NCBI RefSeq assembly: GCF_022919575.1
Contig: NZ_CP095071.1
Span: 1,798,001 to 1,862,000 of the forward strand
Length of the DNA stretch: 64,000 nt
Reading direction: 5' to 3'
From: Gracilibacillus salinarum
GTDB taxonomy: Bacteria > Bacillota > Bacilli > Bacillales > Amphibacillaceae
Position numbers and translations under genes: made by a program. This document shows, piece after piece, positions 43,815-52,618 of this stretch (within the stretch, counting starts at the first letter, position 1; the number at the start of each line of letters is the position of its first letter). The notes below the pieces were generated by a model. The model had not been told where the DNA came from and did no database searches. It worked only from the letters and a program-made list of their open reading frames with translations.

Positions 43815-44734
43815 ATATTCTCCTCCTTCAGATTCGTCTTGGTTAACGCACGCTGTTCCCTGTATCTCCCTGGGGAACATCCTACTTTTCTCGTAAACAA
43901 ACGGGTGAAAAAAGCTGGATCATCATAGCCTACCTCCATCGCAATTATGATGATTTTTTCCGATGTTTCAACCAGCAATTTCTTCGCGCGATTCATCCTG
44001 ATTTCATGAATATATTCGACAACGGTTCTTCCTGTCTCTTCTTTAAAAATTCGATTCAAATGCCGTGAACTAATGCCGAATAGCTCCGATAATGCAGTTA
44101 ACGTCAATTTCTGATCCGCGTGTCTTTCAAGATAACCACTAATGCGGTGGATAAATGTCTTTCGCTCCTGCTGTTTGATATCGACTTTGGACTGCCCATC
44201 CGTTACACGAAGATAAATTCTTGATAACTCGATGAGTAACTGGACCAGCTTCAGCCGAATAATAGATTCATAGCCGTGCTGACAGCCTTCGTATTCATAG
44301 CACATTTTTTCGAACATACGGTAAATCTGATCAGCTTCATTGCCTCTTAAATTTATACAATGATGGAAGCGCTCTTCCTTATCGAGAAAAGGATGAACAT
44401 AGAAATAATCCATCGATTCTGTTATTCCCAGCCCCTTCAGCCATATCGCATCAAATAAATAAGGCATGAACAGGCAGTTAACAATTTCTAATTTATCCTT
44501 TTGATCGATGATATAGGTATGTTGTTCGCCTGGATTAATAATGAAGACATCCCCAGCTGTTAATGGATAGCTCTCCCCATCACAGACGTGATCCCCCTTG
44601 CCCTCCATAACATACACCAGTTCAATAAAATCATGTGCATGTAATGGCGGGGCGTTGCGATCTGTATGGACTTTATGATTGATACAAAAAGGGAAGTCGT
44701 TTTCTTTAATAAATTGACTCACTTTTAACTTCAA
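43811..44734 (-). CDS. AraC-family transcriptional regulator with cupin domain
   Basis: The product is 307 residues. The cupin part holds PPLHAHDFIELVYVMEGKGD and VFIINPGEQHTYII, and the C-terminal double helix-turn-helix is at about 190-285 (TLTALSELFGISSRHLNRIF and IAMEVGYDDPAFFTRLFTRK). The start is TTG behind AAAGGGTGGAACGGA. It lies directly between the dehydrogenase/epimerase genes and the sulfatase-fold gene in one direction, so it probably regulates this operon in response to a sugar. Confidence 0.9.
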   Translation of the reverse strand: MKLKVSQFIKENDFPFCINHKVHTDRNAPPLHAHDFIELVYVMEGKGDHVCDGESYPLTAGDVFIINPGEQHTYIIDQKDKLEIVNCLFMPYLFDAIWLKGLGITESMDYFYVHPFLDKEERFHHCINLRGNEADQIYRMFEKMCYEYEGCQHGYESIIRLKLVQLLIELSRIYLRVTDGQSKVDIKQQERKTFIHRISGYLERHADQKLTLTALSELFGISSRHLNRIFKEETGRTVVEYIHEIRMNRAKKLLVETSEKIIIIAMEVGYDDPAFFTRLFTRKVGCSPGRYREQRALTKTNLKEENI

Positions 44735-44755
44735 TCCGTTCCACCCTTTCCCTCT

Positions 44756-45760
44756 TTACTCGACAGCTGGTATGTCAATCACTGCACCATTTTCCAGTTG
44801 CGACCTGATAGCCGCTTCAATGACCTCCTGACCTGCTAGAGCATGCATACCTGATGCTTCCATGTCCGCAGGCGGAACCCCGTCTTCAATCTGCTGGATA
44901 AAATGGTCCAGTCGATTTTTGAAGGTTTCCTGAAAGCTTCCGACTCCTGTCATAATCGAATTGCGCATAGTTAGCAGTTCGTCACGGTCATGCGGGTAAA
45001 AAGTGAAATGCTCATACACATTATCAATCACAAAACGTCCTTTGTTTCCTGCCACTTCACAATATTCAATCGGATGACGCACTGCCATGTCATAGCTGCC
45101 GGTTAAATGGCCCACTGCTCCTGAGGTGAACTCGATATTAATAGAAGCCGTCGACCAGATTTCTCTGCCAGGTGCCTTGGTCATAAATGCCTGAACACGC
45201 TTGACATCTCCAGCGAAATAGCGCATCACATCAACCGAGTGCGGGTGTAACGCTCGCAGATGGAACCATGGACTTGTTTCTGCAGGATTTTGGATCGTCA
45301 GCTTCATATTGAGAAAAAGTAAAGTACCTAATTCACCCTTTTCGATTAGCTCCTTCCCTTTATAGGCAGGCGGGACAAAACGGTGATTCAAATTACTGAC
45401 TAAGCGCACGTTCTTCTCTTTTGCCAGTTTGACCATTTTTCGTGCTTTGACGATATCATTGGAAATCGGCTTCTCTACCAGTGTGTTCTTACCCGCTTCT
45501 ATTGCCAGCACAGCAGGCTCGTAATGATCACCGCCATTTTCTTCCCCAGCTGTTGCAATACTGACCACGTCAATCTCTTCTTCGGCCAGCATGGTTGCCA
45601 TATCAAGATAAGCGTTGGCGCCATAAAGGTGAGCCACAGCATGAACAGTCTCTTCCAAAAGATCACAAACCGCAACCAGTTCGACATTCGGATTTTCGTT
45701 ATAATATTTACAATGCGTTTTGCCAATATTGCCTAGTCCAACCACTGCTACTTTTTGCAT
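44756..45760 (-). CDS. Gfo/Idh/MocA-family oxidoreductase (paralogue 1)
   Basis: The product is 334 residues with the NAD(P)-binding start KVAVVGLGNIGKTHCKYY, the Lys motif LVEKPISNDIVKARK and the active-site region LRALHPHSVDVMRYFAGDVK. It is strongly similar to the gene at 49970-51004 (for example GHLTGSYDMA.RHPIEYCEVA and MRNSIMTGV), so the pair arose by duplication. AGAGGGGGATGGTAAT precedes the ATG. It is adjacent to the epimerase, an arrangement seen in inositol and sugar-acid pathways. Confidence 0.9.
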   Translation of the reverse strand: MQKVAVVGLGNIGKTHCKYYNENPNVELVAVCDLLEETVHAVAHLYGANAYLDMATMLAEEEIDVVSIATAGEENGGDHYEPAVLAIEAGKNTLVEKPISNDIVKARKMVKLAKEKNVRLVSNLNHRFVPPAYKGKELIEKGELGTLLFLNMKLTIQNPAETSPWFHLRALHPHSVDVMRYFAGDVKRVQAFMTKAPGREIWSTASINIEFTSGAVGHLTGSYDMAVRHPIEYCEVAGNKGRFVIDNVYEHFTFYPHDRDELLTMRNSIMTGVGSFQETFKNRLDHFIQQIEDGVPPADMEASGMHALAGQEVIEAAIRSQLENGAVIDIPAVE

Positions 45761-45775
45761 ATTACCATCCCCCTC

Positions 45776-46597
45776 TTATATAACTGCTTTCGCTTTGGCT
45801 TCTTCAAACAATCGCTTTAAATACCCTCGGCTCTCGGCAGCAATTGCTGTTACCTGTTCCAGTGAATAATCATTTGCACCGATAATTTCTAACACCGTAG
45901 CGCCCTGGTAATTAATCTCGACCATTTTATGGACAACCGCCTCTAATGGTACCGTCCCTCTCCCTGCTGTCTGAAATTCGGGTGCAGCAATCTGTAACTG
46001 CTCGATCTTCGTGTCGCGAATATGGGAATGAATAATATAGTCTTTCAACTCCCCGATCGCTTGGACAGGATCATCTCCGACTCTGCCGACATGTGTCGCA
46101 TCGAAATTGAGCCCTAGTGCCGGATGCTGTACTTCCTTCATTAATCGTAAAGCCGTCTCGGTGTTATAAATACTTTGACCATAATGGATTTTCAAGGCAA
46201 ATTGAATGCCAACATCATGCGCTGCCTGGGACAGTTCTTCGACCGCCTTCAAGGATGCTTCCATTTTTTCCTCATTGTCTGACTCACCTGCACTCCCTGT
46301 TGTCACCATTGGGATCCCGAGTTTCGCCGCCCGTTCGAAAACGCGCTTCGTCCGCTCACGATTGTCTGCTTCTAATATGTTCGTCGCCGCTTCCACACAA
46401 TAAAGCTCTAACCCTGCTTGATCGACCATGCTGCGAATGTCTTGTATCGCCTGATCGCTGGCCGTATCTGACAGGTGTTCTGCCATCCCTGCAATCGATG
46501 CCAGTTCGATCCCTTCATACCCGCAAAATTCGATCTGCTTAACCGCTGACTGTAAATCATGCCCACCAAACAACACACTGTTCACACCTAGTCTCAT
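45776..46597 (-). CDS. sugar phosphate isomerase/epimerase (TIM barrel)
   Basis: The product is 273 residues from ATG 46597, behind CGAGGAGGACTATTC; the frame open to 46684 lacks a site. The barrel strands MRLGVNSVLFGGHDLQSAVK, CGYEGIELASIAGM, GIQFALKIHYGQSIYN, LGLNFDATHVGRV and DYIIHSHIRDTKIEQL carry the expected metal ligands (His, Asp, His). It resembles IolE/IolI- and xylose-isomerase-like epimerases. It precedes the dehydrogenase paralogue by 15 bases in an operon. The substrate is unknown. Confidence 0.88.
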   Translation of the reverse strand: MRLGVNSVLFGGHDLQSAVKQIEFCGYEGIELASIAGMAEHLSDTASDQAIQDIRSMVDQAGLELYCVEAATNILEADNRERTKRVFERAAKLGIPMVTTGSAGESDNEEKMEASLKAVEELSQAAHDVGIQFALKIHYGQSIYNTETALRLMKEVQHPALGLNFDATHVGRVGDDPVQAIGELKDYIIHSHIRDTKIEQLQIAAPEFQTAGRGTVPLEAVVHKMVEINYQGATVLEIIGANDYSLEQVTAIAAESRGYLKRLFEEAKAKAVI

Positions 46598-46619
46598 GAA
46601 TAGTCCTCCTCGAATTTTA

Positions 46620-46633
46620 TTAAATCGCTTACA
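46620..46633. promoter_or_regulatory. putative cre (CcpA) box
   Basis: TGTAAGCGATTTAA on the minus strand partly fits TGNAANCGNTNNCA, with deviations at the end. It is 23 bases upstream of the epimerase start, in the gap after the MalG-like permease gene. The assignment is weak. Confidence 0.35.
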
Positions 46634-46708
46634 TGTATCATACAACGTCCGGACCTCTCGATCATAGCGAATGCCGTCGGGCACATGGTCAATCAGGACA
46701 TTCCGCTG

Positions 46709-47602
46709 TTACCCTTTGACCGCACCTGCCGTCATCCCATCGACTATTTTTTTGTTAAAGAAAATAAACAGGATTAACGGCGGTATCGATATTAATAACA
46801 CATCGGCAAAAAGCAAATGATACTCCGTTCCATAAATCCCGGTAAAATTGTATAACGTCAGCTGTACCGTGGCATTATCCGCGCCCGGAAAGAAATACAG
46901 CATATTCTCAAAATCATTATAAATTTGAATCGAGGACAATACGATAACCGTCGAGGTAACCGGCTTCAATAAGGGAAATATCACACGAAAAAACAAATTG
47001 AACGGACCGCAGCCATCCATTAATGCCGCTTCATCCAGCTCTTTCGGGATCGTCCCGACGAAAGCAGTATACAACAAACAGGCAAAGGAAAAATGAAGTC
47101 CTGCTTCTAAGGAAATAATCCCGGGAAACGTTTTAAATAGTCCCATCCCTTGCAGCAACCAGATCGTCGGCACGATAGAAGGTGGAATCATGAGACCGAT
47201 CAGGATCACATAATTTAATTTTTTGGCTAAGCCGGAGCGCCTTGCAATCACAAAGGCCGCCATCGAACAAATAATGATGATCGTTGTTAAAGAAAGTACC
47301 GTGATAATCGTACTGTTCATAAATGCTCGCAGCACGACACCATCGTTTAAGGTTAGTACTTCTTTGTAATTGTTAAGAAACTGAAAATTCTCCGGAAAAG
47401 AAAGATTCAGCAAAGAAGCACCTGCACGATCTTTAAACGAGTTAATCAAGACAAAATAAAATGGAATCCCAAAGAAGGTTAATGCCACAAGGACACCAAG
47501 CGTTTCAAGGACAAGCATACGCCGGCTGCTTCTTTTCCTTGCCTGGATCATTTCCTCTTGTTGCTGCTGTTCGTTTAAGGTACTAATCGCATTGGCTCTC
47601 AT
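46709..47602 (-). CDS. carbohydrate ABC transporter permease, MalG-like
   Basis: The product is 297 residues with six transmembrane helices after a charged cytoplasmic N-terminus. The EAA loop reads PKELDEAALMDGCGPFNLFF, then RVIFPLLKPV. The C-terminus ends KKIVDGMTAGAVKG. The start overlaps the stop of the MalF-like gene by four bases (ATGA). It forms the import channel with that partner; no ATPase is encoded nearby. Confidence 0.93.
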   Translation of the reverse strand: MRANAISTLNEQQQQEEMIQARKRSSRRMLVLETLGVLVALTFFGIPFYFVLINSFKDRAGASLLNLSFPENFQFLNNYKEVLTLNDGVVLRAFMNSTIITVLSLTTIIIICSMAAFVIARRSGLAKKLNYVILIGLMIPPSIVPTIWLLQGMGLFKTFPGIISLEAGLHFSFACLLYTAFVGTIPKELDEAALMDGCGPFNLFFRVIFPLLKPVTSTVIVLSSIQIYNDFENMLYFFPGADNATVQLTLYNFTGIYGTEYHLLFADVLLISIPPLILFIFFNKKIVDGMTAGAVKG

Positions 47603-48465
47603 AAGTCCACCTCTTTTCGATTAATAAATTTAAAGATCGGAAAAGCAACCAGTGCCACGAATAAGAATAATAAGACGTTCCCGGCAGTCGACAGCCCGAA
47701 GAAGCCTGCAGCATACTGTTTATACACAATCGATGCAAGAAGGTCTGTACTAAAGCCAGGTCCACCGCCTGTCATCGCCCATACCAGGTCAAATGTACGG
47801 AGACCGCCGATTAAGGCGAGAATAATAACGGTATTCATCGCAGGTCTTGATAACGGCAAGGTAATATGCCAAAACGCTTGCAAAGCACTGCCGCCATCAA
47901 TCTTTAGTGCTTCGTAATAATGGGTAGGAATCGCCATTAACCCGGCAATGAAAATAACCGTTGCGATACCGACCCCTTTCCAAATATCCGTCATCGCAAC
48001 CGACAATAGCGCAATATCCGGATTTCCAAGCCAGTTCGGTCCGGTTATGCCAATAAAAGAAAGAATCGTGTTGATCACCCCTTTTGTCGGGTGCATCATC
48101 GAACTGAATGTATAGCCGACCGCAATCGTACTCAATAATGCCGGAAAAAATACAATCGATCGCAGCAAATCTTTATTTCTTATTTTCGACGTCAGAAACA
48201 CCGCCAGCGCCAGACCGAGAATCACCTTACCACCCATTGTCGTAAACGCAAAAACCAACGTATTGCGAAAACCAATTCTCAGTGATGGCTCCTGAAAAAA
48301 CTGAATAAAATTATCAAACCCGATAAACTCCCAATCTGTGAGCGTCCACCAGGTGAAACTGTAAAAAAACGATAGAGCCGTCGGTACCAAGAAGAATGTG
48401 CCATAGATGAGGATAGCTGGAATCAGGAAAAAATACGGGTACATGTTATTCATATTCTTGTTCAT
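47599..48465 (-). CDS. sugar ABC transporter permease, MalF-like
   Basis: The product is 288 residues with six transmembrane helices. The EAA loop reads PTHYYEALKIDGGSALQAFW, then HITLPLSRPAMNTV. It starts behind GAAGGAGTTGACATCGA. It is separated from the binding-protein gene by a 91-base gap that holds a perfect hairpin, and overlaps the MalG-like gene. The substrate is expected to be a small saccharide released by the surrounding enzymes. Confidence 0.93.
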   Translation of the reverse strand: MNKNMNNMYPYFFLIPAILIYGTFFLVPTALSFFYSFTWWTLTDWEFIGFDNFIQFFQEPSLRIGFRNTLVFAFTTMGGKVILGLALAVFLTSKIRNKDLLRSIVFFPALLSTIAVGYTFSSMMHPTKGVINTILSFIGITGPNWLGNPDIALLSVAMTDIWKGVGIATVIFIAGLMAIPTHYYEALKIDGGSALQAFWHITLPLSRPAMNTVIILALIGGLRTFDLVWAMTGGGPGFSTDLLASIVYKQYAAGFFGLSTAGNVLLFLFVALVAFPIFKFINRKEVDL

Positions 48466-48501
48466 TCGATGTCAACTCCTTCGCGATAAGATTTATTTGC
48501 G

Positions 48502-48541
48502 CAACGGGAAAAGCAGTTCGAATTGCCTGCTTTTCCCGTTG
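48502..48541 (-). other. intercistronic hairpin between binding protein and permease genes
   Basis: CAACGGGAAAAGCAG pairs perfectly with CTGCTTTTCCCGTTG (15 pairs, ten-base loop). No T run follows on the minus strand, so it is not a simple terminator. Its place just after the binding-protein gene suggests an mRNA-stabilising or attenuating structure that keeps the binding protein in excess over the permeases, as in other sugar importers. Confidence 0.7.
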
Positions 48542-48556
48542 CCTGATCCTGCTACA

Positions 48557-49903
48557 CTAATCCCAATCCAGACCTAGCTGTTTGGCTTGTTTTTCGACAT
48601 CGTCATCATACATGGCAGCCGCCTCTGCAGCGGTCATCGTGCCACTTCCTACTGACGTACAAATTTGTGGTAAGTTCGGTCCTTTAATTGGTGATACGAA
48701 TTCAAGGGCAGGTGCAATATTGCCTTCCTCAAAATAGACTTGCATCTCTTCTACTGCAGCATAGGAATCCTCCGGTAATTCAACATCCTTCAACACGTAA
48801 GGTCCGATACTTTTTGCCTTTGATTCATAAGCGGCAATCCCTTTATCCGAAATAAAATAGTCCAGCCATTTTTTCGCGGCATCGACATTCTCTGCTTCTT
48901 TATTAATCATAATCGCATCGGGCATCCACGTCGTCAGACCATTTGTCGAAGCATCATCCGATGGCTGTGGGAAGACGCCGATATCATCAACTAAATCAGG
49001 ATAGTTCTCTTCAATGATCGGTAATACTTGCGTTAGCATCGGATAATGGGCACCTGTACCTTCCGCAATCATCTGCATCCCTTGATCATAAGTGGCCACC
49101 GTATAATCTTCATTCTGGTAGCCATTTTCGTAGATTTCCTGAATCCGCTCAAAGCCTCGTTGCGCTTCTGGCGTATTGGCAAATTTAGCCTCGCCATTCG
49201 TATAATCGTCGGCGAAGTTCGCTACCTCAGCTTGCACATTGTAGAAGTCAGCCAGAATCGGAAGCTGTGATGTCCATGCCTCTCCATACGTGGTAATCAC
49301 CGCTGTTTTGCCAGCTTCTTTGATTTTCTCATTGTTCGCCATCAGCTCATCCCAGGTCCGCGGCACTTCAAGACCTAATTCCTGATAAACTTTTTTGTTA
49401 TACAACCAGGCGCCAACCTGACTCGATTTCGCCGGGATACCGAATACTTGATCATCCGACGAAACGACCTCTTTGTAACTGTCCATGACGTTATCCATAA
49501 ACGGCTCTTCACCTAAATCGACAAAATATTGAGATGGATTTAAGGCCATTAACAAGGAACCAGAATTAAACAACAGAAGATCTGCCATATCACCGGTAGC
49601 AAGTCGTGTTTTGACGACATTCTCCCCTTCTGGTCCACCAGGTCTGACTTCAACATTCGTCTTGATATTTAAGTCTTTCTCGATGGCATCCAGCACCGCC
49701 ACAAAGCCCGGATCATCCATTGCTGTTTCCGATACGAGCATTGATAATTCTACTGCTTCACCTGACGTATCACTGCCAGTATCCTCACTATTTGTACCAC
49801 CTGACGTTTCTTCTGAATCCCCTCCACCACACGCTGCTAATAACACCATCGCAATAAACGTTACAAGTAAAAATAAGACCCAATGACGCTGTCGCTTTAT
49901 CAT
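48557..49903 (-). CDS. extracellular solute-binding lipoprotein (family 1)
   Basis: The product is 448 residues from ATG 49903, behind AAGGAGGAGAGTTTC. A lipoprotein signal ends MVLLAACGGG, with Cys at about 25. A Ser/Thr/Asp/Glu-rich spacer and then a typical bilobal domain follow (SMLVSETAMDDPGFVAVLDA, NKKVYQELGLEVPRTWDELM, TWMPDAIMINKEAENVDAAK). It delivers a sugar to the MalFG-type permeases. A cre-like site lies about 30 bases upstream of the start. Confidence 0.92.
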   Translation of the reverse strand: MIKRQRHWVLFLLVTFIAMVLLAACGGGDSEETSGGTNSEDTGSDTSGEAVELSMLVSETAMDDPGFVAVLDAIEKDLNIKTNVEVRPGGPEGENVVKTRLATGDMADLLLFNSGSLLMALNPSQYFVDLGEEPFMDNVMDSYKEVVSSDDQVFGIPAKSSQVGAWLYNKKVYQELGLEVPRTWDELMANNEKIKEAGKTAVITTYGEAWTSQLPILADFYNVQAEVANFADDYTNGEAKFANTPEAQRGFERIQEIYENGYQNEDYTVATYDQGMQMIAEGTGAHYPMLTQVLPIIEENYPDLVDDIGVFPQPSDDASTNGLTTWMPDAIMINKEAENVDAAKKWLDYFISDKGIAAYESKAKSIGPYVLKDVELPEDSYAAVEEMQVYFEEGNIAPALEFVSPIKGPNLPQICTSVGSGTMTAAEAAAMYDDDVEKQAKQLGLDWD

Positions 49904-49931
49904 GAAACTCTCCTCCTTCATTAATCTTTAT

Positions 49932-49945
49932 TTGAAAGCGTTGTC
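49932..49945. promoter_or_regulatory. putative cre (CcpA) box upstream of the binding-protein gene
   Basis: TGAAAGCGTTGTCA matches TGNAANCGNTNNCA at every fixed position. It lies 29 bases upstream of the start codon, a position where CcpA would repress transcription. This is the best cre match in the window. Confidence 0.65.
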
Positions 49946-49969
49946 ATTTACAGATAAAAAATGATTCCT

Positions 49970-51004
49970 CTAATGAGAAACGTTACGTATCGGCAAATAA
50001 TCATGGATCTGAGGAACCTCGATCACTTTTCCGTTTGCTTGATGTGAGGCAATAGCTGCTTCAATCACTTCCTGTGCAGCTAACGCATCGAATCCAGAAG
50101 CAGACAATTTGATCGGGTGTGTACCTGCTTTTACATCGATTATAAACTGATCAATTCGATTGCGTAACGTAGCATGAAACGTATCGACACCGGTCATAAT
50201 CGAATTTCTCATCGTTGTCATCTCTTGCTGATGATGCGGATAATAACGAAAATGCTCATAAACATTGTCAATTTCAAATCGTCCGCTCGTTCCCGCTACT
50301 TCGCAATATTCGATCGGATGATGTCGTGACATATCGTAGCTTCCCGTCAAATGCCCTACTGCACCTGATTGAAATTCCATGTTAACCGATACCGTCGACC
50401 AGCTCTGGCGCTTAGGTGCTCGCGTCATAAAAGACTGTACCCGCCGGACATCCCCTGCAAAATAGCGCATCACATCGATCGAATGCGGATGCAGCGCTCT
50501 CATATGAAACCATTCCGTCATATCTTTCGGATTCTGTATCGTTAATTTCATATTCAAATACAGAAGAGAGCCTAATTTATCCTCCGCTATCAGCGCTTTT
50601 CCCTTTGCCGCTGCCGGAACAAAACGATGATTCAAGTTGCATCCTAGCCGCACCTTCTTCTCGAGCGCAACCCTTACCATTTCTCGCGCTTCCTCCAAGC
50701 TGTTGGAGATCGGTTTCTCCACTAAGACATCTTTACCAGCCTTCATCGCAGTCATCACAGGTGCATAATGATGACTGCCATTCTCAACACCTGCCGTTGC
50801 CACGCTGACGATATCAACCACTTCTTTTTCCAATAAGTCGTCCAGATTTGTATATGCCCTTGTCTGATAGTTAGTGGCTGCTGCTTGAGCCCGCTCTTCC
50901 ACAAGATCACAGACGGCTACTAGCGCTGTATCCGGATTCTCCAAATATGCCTGACAATGTAGACTGCCAATATTATTCACGCCGACAACCGCTACATTTA
51001 ACAT
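49970..51004 (-). CDS. Gfo/Idh/MocA-family oxidoreductase (paralogue 2)
   Basis: The product is 344 residues from ATG 51004, behind AGAGGGGGCAGATGG. The nucleotide loop is LNVAVVGVNNIGSLHCQAYL (GVNNIG in place of the usual GxGxxG middle Gly), the Lys motif is LVEKPISNSLEEAREM, and the active-site stretch is MRALHPHSIDVMRYFAGDVR. It is closely related to the gene at 44756-45760 through most of its length. The two flank the importer of the same cluster and may act on related substrates or form a mixed oligomer. Confidence 0.9.
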   Translation of the reverse strand: MLNVAVVGVNNIGSLHCQAYLENPDTALVAVCDLVEERAQAAATNYQTRAYTNLDDLLEKEVVDIVSVATAGVENGSHHYAPVMTAMKAGKDVLVEKPISNSLEEAREMVRVALEKKVRLGCNLNHRFVPAAAKGKALIAEDKLGSLLYLNMKLTIQNPKDMTEWFHMRALHPHSIDVMRYFAGDVRRVQSFMTRAPKRQSWSTVSVNMEFQSGAVGHLTGSYDMSRHHPIEYCEVAGTSGRFEIDNVYEHFRYYPHHQQEMTTMRNSIMTGVDTFHATLRNRIDQFIIDVKAGTHPIKLSASGFDALAAQEVIEAAIASHQANGKVIEVPQIHDYLPIRNVSH

Positions 51005-51137
51005 CCATCTGCCCCCTCTGCCTATCATGAGAAATACGTGCGAATGTTCACCCCCTGTGAAAAGGAATTAGGTTAAGTATAGTGGTAGACATCCTAATGA
51101 AAAAACCTATAATTTTAACAAAAAAGAGGGGAAAATT

Positions 51138-52604
51138 TTACTCCCTTCTTGTCTTTTGCTGTAGGTCCTTATATTGCTTCGGTGAATAATTTGTCGCTTT
51201 CTTAAAGACCGAGCGAAAATGTTTCGGGTCCTGATAGCCGACTAAGATCCCTACTTCCACTGTTTTAGTAAACCCATTTTCAAATAGTTCCTTCGCTTTT
51301 TCGATGCGATAATTTGTCAGATAGTCAGAGAAATTCATCGACGTCTGCAGCTTGAATTCTCTGGAAAGATAGCTCAAACTAACATGATGATCATCGGCAA
51401 ACTGCTGAAACGTAATGTTGTCTGCATAATGAGTCTCAATAAATTCCTTCACTTTCGGTATTAATTGTCTAGGCGCCAGTTCTTCATCATCTAATGATTG
51501 CATGATGAAGGCGAGCAACTTCTGTAACCAGCCTCTCAGCTCCTTGATTGTTAACAAACGGTCTAATGCTGCGAAATGACTGTCCATCTGCGGAATCTTA
51601 ATGACTTTACTCGTCGATTGTTCTAATTTAAACCAGATCGCGTAATACATATCTAACAAAAATTGTCTTAATACCTTCTGTGTCGGCTGCAAATAGTGAA
51701 TTTGCTCTGTCAGAATCGATAGCTGTGTGTCAACAGAGGTGTATTCCCCGTTTCTCAATGACTTCTCCAACACACGCACCTCATCCCACAACGAATGGAG
51801 TGTGACTTGACTTGCTTGCGATTGATCGGTGATAAAGGACGATCTGCCAAACCATTTATGCTGATCCATCAGCTGATGCACCTGTTGATAGACATCGCCT
51901 AAGCGCTGATCTTCCCCTTTTTTCACGGTAGCAAGGTGAACCTGCCTGACTTCACTCCACTGTTGAAAGAGTGTTTTCGTGATCACTTCTTTTTTAGTTA
52001 GAAAAAGAATCCGCTGCTTATCCAACGATAGCAGCCACCCTTTCGTTTGCTGGTTGATTTTCTCAAGCTCCTGCATGATGATGTCGTCATCCTCGATGGG
52101 TGCATGCCAATTTCCAAGCACGATGTATGTAACGTATAATGTTTCGTTGACAAACAGCTCTTTATTAACTGTGGACGGGTTTACGATCAGCTGATTGATG
52201 AACCATAATTGTTCATCGGAGGCGTGCTTTTTTCTGTCTGCTATTTTACCAAGCAGACGGCTCATCATATCATTGAGCGTATCTCGTTTTACCGGCTTTA
52301 ATAAATAATACGATACGTTCAGATCAATCGCCTGCTTCGCATAATCAAAGCTATCATGCACTGTTAATAACACGCATTCCGTTACAGGATAAAGCCGCTT
52401 CACGCTTCTGATTAATTCGATACCGTCCATCACCGGCATCGTAATGTCAGTAATCACCAGATCCGGCTCATGCTGGAGCACATGCGCATATGCCTCTTCC
52501 CCATCATCAAAGAAGAACAGCTGATGCTCCTGTTGATAGTTCGCGAGTAATGCTTTTAATTCCTCCAGTGCCCAATACTCATCTTCCACAATCAAAATAT
52601 TCAT
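51138..52604 (-). CDS. YesN-type response regulator with AraC DNA-binding domain (second)
   Basis: The product is 488 residues, longer than the first YesN because of a middle domain (about 130-380) of the type found in large YesN proteins. The receiver holds NILIVEDEYWALEELKALLA, phospho-Asp in LVITDITMPVMDG near residue 55 and Lys in YLLKPVKRD. The AraC domain holds ITFQQFADDHHVSLSYLSRE and VGILVGYQDPKHFRSVFKKA. AAAGGGGGAGACAG precedes the ATG. It is 14 bases after the kinase gene. Confidence 0.92.
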   Translation of the reverse strand: MNILIVEDEYWALEELKALLANYQQEHQLFFFDDGEEAYAHVLQHEPDLVITDITMPVMDGIELIRSVKRLYPVTECVLLTVHDSFDYAKQAIDLNVSYYLLKPVKRDTLNDMMSRLLGKIADRKKHASDEQLWFINQLIVNPSTVNKELFVNETLYVTYIVLGNWHAPIEDDDIIMQELEKINQQTKGWLLSLDKQRILFLTKKEVITKTLFQQWSEVRQVHLATVKKGEDQRLGDVYQQVHQLMDQHKWFGRSSFITDQSQASQVTLHSLWDEVRVLEKSLRNGEYTSVDTQLSILTEQIHYLQPTQKVLRQFLLDMYYAIWFKLEQSTSKVIKIPQMDSHFAALDRLLTIKELRGWLQKLLAFIMQSLDDEELAPRQLIPKVKEFIETHYADNITFQQFADDHHVSLSYLSREFKLQTSMNFSDYLTNYRIEKAKELFENGFTKTVEVGILVGYQDPKHFRSVFKKATNYSPKQYKDLQQKTRRE

Positions 52605-52618
52605 CTGTCTCCCCCTTT

